Shown here: positions 25,313 through 36,943 of the stretch, piece after piece | How positions within the stretch are numbered: position 1 is the first letter of the stretch | Layout: every line of letters begins with the position of its first letter | The notes under the pieces: generated by a model | The model's database searches: none | Told to the model about the DNA's origin: nothing | What the model saw: only the letters and a program-made list of their open reading frames with translations | Translations under genes and position numbers: made by a program | Origin: Plasmodium malariae | Lineage: Eukaryota; Apicomplexa; Aconoidasida; Haemosporida; Plasmodiidae | Length of the DNA stretch: 64,000 nucleotides | Direction of reading: 5' to 3' | Assembly: GCF_900090045.1 (NCBI RefSeq) | Contig: NC_041788.1 | Location: 1,488,001 to 1,552,000, forward strand

Positions 25313-25583
25313 ATTATATATTACATATTACATATTACATATTACATATTACATATTACATATTACATATTACATATTACATATTACATATTACATATTA
25401 CATATTACATATTACATATTACATATTACATATTACATATTACATATTACATATTACATATTACATATTACATATTACATATTACATATTACATATTACA
25501 TATTACATATTACATATTACATATTACATATTACATATTATATATTACATATTATATATTACATATTACATATTATATATTAC
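25313..25583. repeat. 7-bp tandem repeat, unit ACATATT
   Basis: Nearly perfect array of about 38 copies of ACATATT, with T-for-C variants only in the last few copies. A 7-bp unit shifts frame each copy, so all three plus frames read the same heptapeptide cycle (ITYYILH). Confidence 0.95.
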
Positions 25584-26282
25584 ATGTGCAAGTATATATA
25601 CTCGTATATGTGTGTACGTCGTGGCCTATAATTTGTTTAGGCCTCTCTTATCAATTTAATAGAGGGATTCAAAATAGTAAGGGCATAAAAAAGGATCTAG
25701 TTGCGCATACTATATATTTTTTTAGTCGCAATAAAAATGAACAAAATTTAGAATTAATAAGAACCGCTTCAGTTGTACCACTGACAGGGCTAAAAATATT
25801 TTAAAAACATATGCGTGCAATTATGTACTTGGGGGAATATTTGCGCGTATTAAAAATACTGCGCTTATTAAAAAGCCTTTTTCGAACTTTAATTACTTCT
25901 ATTGCACATTTATGTTGGTTCAGATTTTGTATGATGAACAGAGAACACAAAAGTACAGCTTGTTTTATTTTAATTACAATTTTGTGAAACGTTGTATCAA
26001 ATACTGCACTTTGCACATGTATTTGTACTTGTATTTGTACATGTATTTGCACATGTATTCGTACGCGTGTATTTATACGTGTGTGTTCTTGCAAGGATGT
26101 ATATCCATGTACACACATTAATCGTCCACGTACCTCTAAGCTTATGTACGCATATTCCTGTTGAGAACTCGCTTCTTTCTCCGCTTCGAATATTTATTTA
26201 ACTTTCTTTTTAATTTTTATGTATCTTAAAATTTAAACAAATATACAAAGCTTAACTCGTAATTGTCATTTATTTTGTTCTA

Positions 26283-26329
<47 letters not shown>

Positions 26330-26489
26330 CAATAAAATAATTTTCACAGTTGATAATTTACCGTATATATAAATAACAATTATTTTTATTTTTTTTTGGA
26401 TAGCTTAGTAAACCAAAATACCATGTATCAAATTAAAGAAATCATGATGATAAAACGCAAATTTTTAGCATGTCACGTATAAATTCGTA

Positions 26490-26563
26490 TATATATAAAT
26501 ATATATATAAATATATATATAAATATATATATAAATATATATATAAATATATATATAAATATA

Positions 26564-26570
<7 letters not shown>
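26490..26570. repeat. 10-bp tandem repeat, unit ATATATATAA
   Basis: About eight copies of ATATATATAA followed directly by a T run (26569-26594). It ends about 85 bp before the start codon of the next gene, so it lies in its promoter or 5' leader. Confidence 0.85.
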
Positions 26571-26594
<24 letters not shown>

Positions 26595-26679
26595 ACATGA
26601 CGCATTTGTAATTTTAGCTACTTTTTGTTCATTTATATTATACCCTAAAATACAGGAATACTAAACCTTCATACATATT

Positions 26680-28653
26680 ATGAACTTACATGACTCAATA
26701 ATGAACTTTGAAAAATGTGTACGTTTTTTAAAAGATAATTTTGTAAACATTGACATAAAAAAAATTGAAAAAGAAACAAAATTATATTTTCATAATAAAT
26801 TACAGTCATGTGAGTCTCAAGGGAAAGAAGCGTATCAAATAGATGACAATGCGTTGATGGAATTGATGAATATTATATCGAAAATTAATGGAAAAGAGGA
26901 TGATGGATATATGGATCTTCAACATGACAAAAGAGAAGAAGGTGAATGCATGCATAATGAGAATGCTTTGCATGGTTATGAGAAGGGAGAAGTAAACTTA
27001 AACGAGGAGGAAATAAACTTCAAAGGAGCAATAAATTGTAGAAACGGCAAAAGGGATCATCAAAAAAATGTTTTAAAAAATAAAAGGAATCATAGTATAC
27101 GTGCACACAGTGACAATTGCAATAGTTATGGTAATATTAATAGTAGTAAAAGGAGCAGTGATAGTAAAAGGAGAAGTGATAGTAAAAGGAGCAGTGATAG
27201 TAAAAGGAGAAGTGATAGTAAAAGGAGCAGTGGTAGTAACAGTAGCAGTAACAGTAGCAGTAACAGTAGCAGAACTAGGAGCCACAAAAGGTGCGGTATC
27301 GAGGAGGAAAGGAGTACTAGCTATGAGGGAGGGATAAAGAAAGGGGAAGACAAAAAAGGAGCAGTAGTAAATTTAAATAGCAAGGGGAATCACTTCAAAA
27401 TAGAACAGGAAAAGAAGGAATGGTTAGATGACAAAAAGGAGATAACTTCATGCAGTGAACAGGATATATTGCTTAAGAATCTAAAAGACAAAATATTGCA
27501 AAATGAATGCTCTCAAAACAAGTATGGACAAATGGACAAAGGGCACCACTTCACTGAGGAAGAAGAAGAGGGTAAGGATGAAAATGAGGAGATGAAAAAT
27601 AATTGCGTGGAAAAAACGAACAGAACATTTTTGGAAGTACTGTTTCGAAAGCCTTTACTAGAGAACGAACACATAAAACGAAATATAGCTTCCAAAAACT
27701 TCTATACGATAGGTGAAGACGTGCTTGTCAACTTGACAATTGTATTAGATAGAATTATATTACAATTAATAAGTCATTATAAAGAAAAAAAGATAGCAAT
27801 ACAAGAACAAGAATTACATTTTGAAAATTTTTTTATAGTATTATATAAATTGCTTAGCAATATAAGTTATCATTCGAAAGAAGAGAAATTCAAAACTATT
27901 AAATTTAGTAATAGTCAGATAAGAAATACCTTTTTAACAAGTGATGATATATTTAATTTATCCAAATTATTATTTGAGATACTAAGCTTTAACACAAATT
28001 ATGCTAATACGGATGTGCAATATCAAAACGATGCGCAACTTGATGATGAACGTAGTGATTCAACCTGTCAGTATGATCATATGATATGGAAATTTGAAAA
28101 TAATCTTACGGATAAGGAGTCTATATTGTTCGACTTTGTTTTATCCTCTGTTAATATTATTATGAACATGATGAATAAAAAGGTACCACGAATTAGTACC
28201 AGTAGTGTGAAAACCTACCAAGCGGAAGATAAAAGAGAACAAATAAATCAAAATGATCATTCTAATAATAAATTATTTTTAGAAAAAATAAAAAATTTAC
28301 AAAATTTATCGAACAGTATTGCACCAGCTACGAATAATAAACTACTTGTTATTCATCAAAAAAATATGCAAGAACAACAAGCTTTGAATGATATTAGAAA
28401 ACTGCATAACGAAAAATATAACACTCATAAAAATTATTGTAATGACAAGAATGACAAACACAGGTACTCAGGTAAGATAACTAATAATAATAGGAGCAGT
28501 CATAATGTATGGAATAATAATGAAAAAGCAAATAATCGTTCGAGGGAGAACCTTTTTTTTAATAACAATAAGGATGAAAACCAAAATAGCAACTCAATAA
28601 AAGGCAAGAAAAAAATAAAGCATTTTTTCAAAAATTTGTTTAAAAAAGATTAA
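26680..28653 (+). CDS. PUB-like domain protein, low-complexity N-terminal half
   Basis: Single-exon frame of 657 aa. The N-terminal 70 residues look folded (MNFEKCVRFLKDNFVN...). Residues about 148-200 are a Ser/Lys/Arg repeat (KRSSDSKRRSDSK units) followed by SSN repeats. A conserved-looking helical block spans about 325-440. Within it, FENFFIVLYKLLSNI, SKEEKFKTIKFSNSQIR and a terminal LLFEILSF follow the PUB-domain pattern (NPxEEKYRxIRxxNxxF...GFE). PUB domains bind the C-terminal tail of p97/Cdc48 (family knowledge), which suggests a link to protein quality control or ER-associated degradation. The C-terminus is Asn/Lys-rich and ends KKIKHFFKNLFKKD, a basic amphipathic segment. The domain call is by eye and unconfirmed. 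Confidence 0.8.
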   Translation: MNLHDSIMNFEKCVRFLKDNFVNIDIKKIEKETKLYFHNKLQSCESQGKEAYQIDDNALMELMNIISKINGKEDDGYMDLQHDKREEGECMHNENALHGYEKGEVNLNEEEINFKGAINCRNGKRDHQKNVLKNKRNHSIRAHSDNCNSYGNINSSKRSSDSKRRSDSKRSSDSKRRSDSKRSSGSNSSSNSSSNSSRTRSHKRCGIEEERSTSYEGGIKKGEDKKGAVVNLNSKGNHFKIEQEKKEWLDDKKEITSCSEQDILLKNLKDKILQNECSQNKYGQMDKGHHFTEEEEEGKDENEEMKNNCVEKTNRTFLEVLFRKPLLENEHIKRNIASKNFYTIGEDVLVNLTIVLDRIILQLISHYKEKKIAIQEQELHFENFFIVLYKLLSNISYHSKEEKFKTIKFSNSQIRNTFLTSDDIFNLSKLLFEILSFNTNYANTDVQYQNDAQLDDERSDSTCQYDHMIWKFENNLTDKESILFDFVLSSVNIIMNMMNKKVPRISTSSVKTYQAEDKREQINQNDHSNNKLFLEKIKNLQNLSNSIAPATNNKLLVIHQKNMQEQQALNDIRKLHNEKYNTHKNYCNDKNDKHRYSGKITNNNRSSHNVWNNNEKANNRSRENLFFNNNKDENQNSNSIKGKKKIKHFFKNLFKKD

Positions 28654-29666
28654 GCGGTATAAAGGTAAAACATTTTGAAGGAAAATGGTAGTACCATCCA
28701 CCTTTTTCTTTTTTTTTTTTTTTTTTTTTTTGTATGCAGCGTATTACGTTATTTTATATATCCACATACATGCACGCGTGCAGGTCTACATTTGTGTTCA
28801 TATATATATATATATATAAACCCCTCCTGCATACGAGTAAATATGGGCGCATATTTACCCTTTCACTTATTATTATATTGTGAAACTGCTCCCTTCTTTG
28901 TCTTATGCATATTTTGAAGCTAATTATTTTATTATTATTATTTTTTTTTTAAGTATCTATTTTTCATCGTAACAACTAAATTTTCCAAAATTTTACTTTA
29001 TTCTTAAATCATTCTCATCATAATTTTAAAACAATTTTTTTTTCTTATTAATTTTAATTTTTGTATATAGCATAGTAATATAATGCGTATAAAATACATT
29101 TGAAGATATTTTAGCCTAAAGCATAAAACTTTAATTTTGTTAACGGTTTACAGTTTTAAACTCGTCCATTTTAGTATGTACGTGTTCACGTATGTGTGCG
29201 TACAGCTGTAAATATGCCCATTGCATACATACATACATATGAAAACGCATGTATATAATAATATGTAATATCAAACTTTTGGAAGTTGGACCAAGCTAGA
29301 TCTTTTCTATTTATCCATTCATTCCTTTTTCGAATAACATTTTAAGGAATTTCTACGGACAAATCTACAGGCGCATATGAAACTGAAATTGTTGAAGTTG
29401 TTGAAATTGCTAAAGTCGATAACGCTACAAAAGTAGTGGATACTGTTAAAGTAGCACTTTATCATTATATATAAGGTGTTCCCCCATACCCCCCAAAAAA
29501 AAAAAAAAAAAAAAAAATTATGCAGCAAAGTTGATAGAAAAATTAAGGAAATAATTTTAAACAAAATAAAGCACAAAACTGTAAATCAGCCAGAAGGTTA
29601 GAAAAAAAATGATTTTACAAGAAATTGTCATTTTGTTTTATTTTGTTTTGACTTTATTTTGATTTA

Positions 29667-29715
<49 letters not shown>

Positions 29716-30899
29716 TTTTTTTTATTTTTTTTTTTTTTTCTTTTTAATAAAGCAAGTGGAACCATCTCTCTTGCGGTAGCTCGACTGAAATTTTCCGAAC
29801 ACTGGCTGACATATATTTTAATTTTATAAATTTTGCTGATCTGCTACTTTTTTAAAAAGTTAAATTATTCTCCATTATACGTTAAAGTACATACATTCCA
29901 TAAAATTTTTACTAAATGTTTTGGGTGTTTCTTGTGCACCATGTTATATTAAATTTTTTGTAACAAAAAAAAAGAAAATGAAAATGAAAATGAAAAAGAA
30001 AAAGAAAATGAAAATGAAAATGAAAATGAAAAGAATATAAAAGAAAAGACGGAAGAGATAAAAATAAAAGAAATAAAAAAAGGAAAAACGTACATCTCCG
30101 TAATGTTATTGAATTAGGTAGAGGAAGTTCTATTACTATACGAGTAATTTTTTTAAAGCGCTATAAACTAAATAGATAGTGACAAATGCAAATATACACG
30201 AATATATACAGATGTACATTTGAATGTATATAAGTACACATATACATTTACATATATATACACATATACATTTACATATATATACACATATACATTTACA
30301 TATATATATACATAAATGATGCGTTTACATAATTAAGTGTACGCCTGTTAGGAAAACTTTATATTAAAAATTATTTAGAGCTACGTTCATATAAATCATA
30401 ACAAAATGTTTATGGATGATACATCCAGTGAACTCTTTACATTATGTCCAATACATTTGTTAGTTATTATGAGTGTAGTTATTTTATTTTTTTTTTAAAT
30501 GGATTGGGAAAAAATATTAATTTTTTCATCATATGTAAATAAACATGTATTTTGACATCTCTTTTTAATAAAAAAAATAAAAAAAGTACTTACATATTTT
30601 TTGTTTTTTTGTTTTTTTGTTTTTTTGTTTTTTTTATTTTTTGTTTTTTTGTTTTTCTTTTTTTTTGATTTTTTTAATTCTTTATTCTATCATTCTTTTT
30701 GGCTAATTATTAAATAGCTATAATTACACATAGGGGGTAATAATACAAAAACGATTTGGGGGAAAATATGATTGCAAAAAATGAAACATAAAAAAAGGAG
30801 AAAAAATAAAGAATAAGGAAAACAGTATACATGTGATAGTTTAGTAAAGAAAAAACGAAAATAGCAAAAAAGGGGCATTATTAATACATACATATAGTA

Positions 30900-30942
<43 letters not shown>

Positions 30943-31084
30943 TAATACATTATGAATGTACTATTTTTTCCTTTTGATTTTTCTATATACTCATTGTTCG
31001 TTGCATTAACTTTTTTTTATAAAATTTTATATTTACTCGTACATGACGTGTTAAATGTATTTACGATCGTGTATAACAGTAAGT

Positions 31085-31142
<58 letters not shown>

Positions 31143-31977
31143 GCATATACATATACATATGCATATACATATACATATGCATATACATATGCATATACAT
31201 ATACATATATGTAAGATGGATGTATGCTCATTAAAAATATACACAAATTTTTTTTTTTAAAAAAGAAAAATAGTAAAAATATTTATTTTAAATTTGAATA
31301 ACTAAAATAATTTGTATAAAAAAAAAAAAAAATTTCTTGTTAAAAGGAAAAAAGATAAATTCGTTTTTTATCAAAATATTTTAGAGTTTTTAAGAAAAAA
31401 TGTATGGTTAATTTTTTTGTAGTTAAAAGATTTATTTTTTAATATCCATTTATATCATTTATATATTTATACATTATTTTTCAGAAGAAATGAGTAAAGA
31501 AAAATGTAATAAAATGTACTTTTATTTAAATATTCATAATATATATATATATATATACTTACATAAACATACATTTTAGAAGCGTATTATTCATATGTAT
31601 ATACATATATATATTTATATATATACATACATAAATGAACACAAGTGAGAACTAAAATGGCAAAACTGAGAACGAATTAGATAAATATATTGAGAATTAC
31701 AAAAGAAAAATTCAAAGTTATTGTATTTTTATTGTACACTATTTATATGACGTATTAAGAAAAAACTGTACTAGTATTATATGTACATATATACGTATAT
31801 ATGTATATATATATTTTATATATACTTATGTAGTACAAATTTTAAATATAGTTATACATCATATATATAATACATATATATGTATAAGTATACGTGTACG
31901 TACATGTACGCTGAATATTCAAGTACATAATAATATTCTATGCATATTTATTTTAACTATAATAAATAATAATAATA

Positions 31978-32023
<46 letters not shown>

Positions 32024-32858
32024 CATTTAAAAGAGAACATAAGGAAAGGTACAGTAATTACCTATTTGATGAGAATATATGATATATATTTATATATAAT
32101 AAGTTAATATATGCAGTAAGTATATATAAGTACATATATAAAGTATATATATATTTTGAGTAACTGATTGCAGCTTTTTTAAGAAAATTGTTTTTACATA
32201 GCCCCACAATTATGACCATAAAATTTTCTTTATATGTATCTAAAAAAAAAAGTACGATTTAAAAATTAAATTTTTAATTTATAAGTAGTTATTTAAAATA
32301 GTAAAATAGGATAAAGTAAAATAAGATACAGTAAATTAAGAGAAAAAATAAGATATAGTAAATTAAGAGAAAAAATAAGATATAGTAAATTAAGAGAAAA
32401 AATAAGATATAGTAAATTAAGAGAAAAAGTAAGATATAGTAAATTAAGAGAAAAAGTAAGATATAGTAAATTAAGAGAAAAAGTAAGATATAGTAAAATA
32501 AGAAAAAAAAAGAGAGAGGAAAAAAGAAGATTAATAATAAAGTGTATAAGAAAAAAAATTCTAAAAAAAAAAAAAAATTAAGTACATATTAATATAACCA
32601 TAAAAGATTGAAAAGAAAAATAATTAATATAAAACTGAACAGTAAAAATTGAACAGAGTAAAAATAAAGAAGAATCAAAATTAAGTATAACAAAATAAAG
32701 TAGATATCACCTTTTACATGAAACAGGAGCAGGATTCGTTATTTAAAAAAAAAGATATATTATTTCAAGTTAGTTCGGACTATTTGATAATTATTAAAAA
32801 TAAAACAGTGCCTCTAGCTTATTAACCTTAAATTTTTTTTTTAACGTTTTATGTTAAA
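28654..32858. other. Intergenic region with many simple repeats
   Basis: About 4.2 kb upstream of the BMT5-like gene. It holds an ATT trinucleotide tract (29671-29714), a GAAAAT purine tract (29975-30045), TTTTTTG repeats (30600-30660), long TA tracts (30899-30937, 31087-31137, 31980-32021), ATATGC repeats (31137-31210) and the 27-bp array. The only coding-like patch is at 29336-29474, reported as a finding. Confidence 0.5.
32326..32502. repeat. 27-bp tandem repeat upstream of BMT5-like gene
   Basis: Six to seven copies of a 27-bp purine-rich unit (AGTAAATTAAGAGAAAAAAT then AAGATAT), with an AAA-to-AAG change in the later copies. It ends about 360 bp before the start codon at 32859. Confidence 0.9.
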
Positions 32859-32873
32859 ATGGTAAGTCGGAAC

Positions 32874-32909
<36 letters not shown>

Positions 32910-35668
32910 TGTATAATAGTAGCAATAGTAGTAAGATGCATACGAATATGTGTACATGACTTTGTATTTGTTTAACTATCTATTATGTACATACATATGC
33001 CTGTGCGTTTTCACGAAGATACGTGGAAAAGGTGATAATAAGAAAATCAGAAAATCAGAAAATTAGAAAATTAGAAAATTAGAAAATTAGAAAATCAGCA
33101 CGGAAGTAGCGGCTCTACATATACGCGCATATCTATATATATACATATACGTATGTATGCATGGATGGGCGTATTGTTGCTGCGTGTTATGCTACATCAG
33201 CTTGCATATATCTATATATATATATATATATATGTTTATGTATATACCATTTTTAGTCATAAATATACACGCCTGTTTTTTCCCTTATTTTTTATGTAAC
33301 AATTTGTGCACAAAAATTAAGATAATCCTTAAGCGTTTATATATTTATTTTATTCAAGTTGTTTCATTACATTCAGTCCAAAATATTTTTTTTTTTTTGT
33401 ATTTACTTATTCGTGTTTCATTTTGCTCTGTTTATTTATCCATCTTTCGTGTTTGTATAATATATACTCATAACGGGTGCATAATTATAATAACAGTGTG
33501 TAAACAATATATGCTTGCATCACTTTTATGTTTGTTTTACTGCGTACACTGCAGTGATTATATGCGCGCTTTATGCAATGCGTTAAATTTTTTGGCATAG
33601 TACTTGTATCAATTTAATTTTTAATTATTATTTATTAATTTTTTGTTCATTTTTTGTTCATTTTTTGTTCATTTTTTGTTCATTTTTTTTTTTCTCTCCC
33701 CCCTTTGTACAGAGAATATTACTGTTCGGAGATGAAAACTTTAGCTTCTGTAACGGATTTTTGTTGGAGCATGAAAACGACATAGTAGAAGTTTGTAGTT
33801 GTTTGAAAGAAAATGAGTTAAAACAGGAAAGTAAAAACAATATACAATCATTATATAAGAATGTAGTAATTCATTATGGTATTAATCCTGTTCAACTAAA
33901 ATCGAAATTTCCTCCAAATACATTTGATGAACTGTATTATATTTTACCTGGATTGTCATTTCACGGATATCCAGATTTTATTGATCCACAAACAGAAATG
34001 TTTAAGTTACGTTTACATTTATTTTGTTTTAGTTTTTTAAAAAGTAGTAAAAATATAATAAAGCCGGATGGTTACGTCTATTTACTATTCCCGGAGGATA
34101 ATTCTAGTAGTGATGATAATAATAATAGCGGAAGTAGCATCAATAATAATAATAATAGTAACAATAATAGTAACAATAATAGCAGTGTTAACAATAACGC
34201 TGCTGCTAATAATAATGATAACAATAGTAGTAATAAAAATGCTTTATCAGCACACGGTAGCACAGATGTGCATAACAAGAAATCGAAACTACCCTTTTTA
34301 TCCATAGAACCGAAAAAATTAGCTAAATTTTGTAATGTGTATAGAGATAATAGCAAGGATTATAAACTAAATTTTTCTGCATACTCTAATTGGCTGCCTG
34401 TTCTATTTAACATGCCAATTGTAAATGAATTTCCCGAGTGGATTAAGACGTGTAAATATTACTGCTTTAAGATGACAGAGCTAGCCAATAATAACAGTAA
34501 CATGAGTAGTAATAATAAGAATAAAAGTAATAAAGTAAGTAACACATCTGAGGATACTACCAATATTGATACTGACCAAAATGGTAGTAATATCATGAAC
34601 AAGAAAAACGATGAAAGTAATAATCAATTGAATAGTTCCGTTTGCGGAAATCAGGAAGAGAAACGACAAGATGATGACAATGAAAATGCTAGTGGAAATG
34701 TAAACGTTAAGGATGGTGCAAACGAGAGAAATAAAGATAATAACAACGAAAGTAATAAAGACAGTAAAAAGGACAGCAATAAAGATAACAATAGTGATAG
34801 CAACACGAACAATAATAAGGACAACAATATAGATAACAATAAGGACAGAAATGATCAGAACAGTGGGGAGAATGACGAATCAAGGGAAAAAGTAGAAGAT
34901 CCAGATGAATATAACGTTTTGAAAATTCCTCCGCAAGTATTTGATTATCCAATCGAAAAGTTGGGTCATGTAAATGAATGCTTTTTGTTTAAATTATATT
35001 CAGTTAATAGTAAAAGTATTTTAATTTCTCGACTTACACTTAAATATGATCCAAGAATATCTGGATGGAAAGGGGATAACAAAATGAAAAAAGATATGAT
35101 GAATAATATGTCTATGAATATGAACAATATGAATATGAACAATATGAATATGAATAATATGAACATGAATAATATGAACATGAATAATATGAACATGAAT
35201 AATATGAACATGATGAAAAATATGAACAATGTAATGAATGTTATTAAATATAAAGGAGGGAAATATAAAAACAAACCATCGAAAAATGATTTCCAACAAC
35301 AATATAAAAATAATCTTATGCAAAATAATATGAATTATGGATTAAATAAAAAAGGAAATATGAACCTACCTCCACCTCCTCCTACAAATTTAACCATGCA
35401 ACCAAATAATGTTAATATACCTAATCAAAATATGAATTATAAACAAGGAAATTTTCCATTTGTTAATAATTTTAAGGGTATTCCTAATAACTTATCACAG
35501 AATGTTCAAAACAGCATGCCTACTATTCCTATTAATGTTAATCCAAATCTTTCTACTAATATGATGAACCCTTATATTAATGGAGCCTATAACAACAACA
35601 TGAGGAATAACATGTACCAACAGAGCATTCCTGTGCCACCCCCAATGAACAACTATAACAAAAAGTAA
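32859..35668 (+). CDS. BMT5-like putative rRNA methyltransferase
   Basis: Two-exon model: exon 1 is the ATG alone (32859-32861) with a GTAAGT donor, the intron is 32862-33712 ending GTACAG, and exon 2 is 33713-35668, giving 652 aa. Residues 2-13 then read RILLFGDENFSF, matching the SAM-binding ILLVGEGxFSFS start of the BMT5-like (DUF2431) domain, the yeast 25S rRNA m3U methyltransferase family. FDELYYILPGLSFHGYPDF (from F72) corresponds to the FDxIxFNFPHxG motif, and IIKPDGYVYLLF to its late strand. Two Asn-rich inserts (about 145-195 and 265-400) interrupt the fold, an NMNMNN repeat lies near 470-505, and the C-terminus is Asn/Pro-rich with PPPPPTN. A frame reading MFIFCSFFFF... into exon 2 is intron. 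The target site is not predictable from sequence. Confidence 0.8.
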
Positions 35669-36536
35669 ATACAGCAGCTTAGTCCATATGTTATATGTAT
35701 ACCTATGTATATGTGTTTATATGTGTGTTTATGTATATATACGTATGTATTATATTGTATATATCGGCATATTTGCTTGAGTAGGTGGTTATATATGTTT
35801 TTGTATATATATATATATATATATGTAGTTATGTAAACAACACACTTGCGCATCTTGTATTCTTAAGGAAGTTTCCAATTATCGAGTCTTCATGTTTAAT
35901 GATTTTTGTGAAAACCATTTTCCCGTTTGGTGTGAAAAAGAGGGGGGACAAAAAAAAAAAAAAAAAAAAAAAAGAGAAGAGAAGAAAGGGAAAGAAATTT
36001 TCTTTTCATTTTTTACATTTGTATATAGTAATCATTCCTTTTGATGATAAATTTTTTTTAGTTTTAAGAAAATTTTAAAAATTAATTTTTAGAGCTATAT
36101 AATGAAAAAAAGGCAAAATTTTTTTTTTTTTTTTTATTTCGCCTTTCCCCCCGTGTGCAATTGTATATTGTATAATGGTGTACCGCGTGCATGTATGTCC
36201 AACTTCTCTTAAGTGTTACCACTTATCGTATTTAATTTTGTATATGTAGTAAATATTGTATATATATGTTTATTCCTAAATGCATACATGATGTGCTTGA
36301 ATATATTTATATGTGTAATGTGTGTGCTGTGGTTAATCAGAGTGTGTGTACCTTTCAGCTGTTTATAAATTTTTAAGAATACATATGCTTATTAATACAT
36401 GAATATATTAGTTGTTCAAAAAAATAAGTGTATATCCTTTTTTTTTAAATATAGGATGATTTACATTTTGTCATGTTTTTGGTGTATTAGTTTGACAATT
36501 TGCTCGTATACTGTCCATACCTTGCTACGTATACAT

Positions 36537-36570
<34 letters not shown>

Positions 36571-36943
36571 CGTGCAAACATACTTACGTACGTACATATC
36601 GATACGCTTGTGTGTATATGTATGTATATATATACGTATATATCTGAAGATACATAAATATGTTGTATGTGCAATATATATATGAACATTTATTATATAA
36701 GTGTAAATATATATGTACAAATCTGATTAAAAACATTTGTGTACAATTCATTGTATATAAAAGAAAAAATAAAATAAGAAATTGAGCTAGAGAGAATAAG
36801 CGAATGAAGAAGAGATCAAGAAAATGCGAAATGAATGTTGCTCATACTGTGCATTTTGGTATATTTATTTTAATAATTTAATTTTTTTTTTTTTTTTATC
36901 TCCGTGTTTTATTTTTTATGTTAGAATTTATCAAGGACATAAT
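35669..36943. other. Intergenic region
   Basis: No gene seen. It holds TA/TATG tracts, an A run (35950-35973), T runs and the probable 3' UTR of the BMT5-like gene and 5' leader of the next gene. Confidence 0.5.

Larger units (their letters stand above)
23791..26679. other. Divergent intergenic region, DENR / PUB-domain gene
   Basis: About 2.9 kb containing an ATTC/ATTT array (24980-25200), the heptamer array (25313-25583), an A36 run (26290-26327) and a 10-bp ATATATATAA array (26490-26570). A 289-aa open frame at 24790-25659 lies entirely over repeats and I do not count it as a gene. The stretch 25600-26200 is less repetitive but shows no convincing coding pattern. Confidence 0.55.

Noticed and set aside
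24790..25659. 289-codon open frame (and two overlapping ones)
   Set aside because: Entirely over the ATTC/ATTT and ACATATT arrays; open in all three plus frames, so it is a repeat artefact.
33157..33600. 147-codon plus-strand frame
   Set aside because: Lies in the intron of the BMT5-like gene; composition is AT-tract derived.
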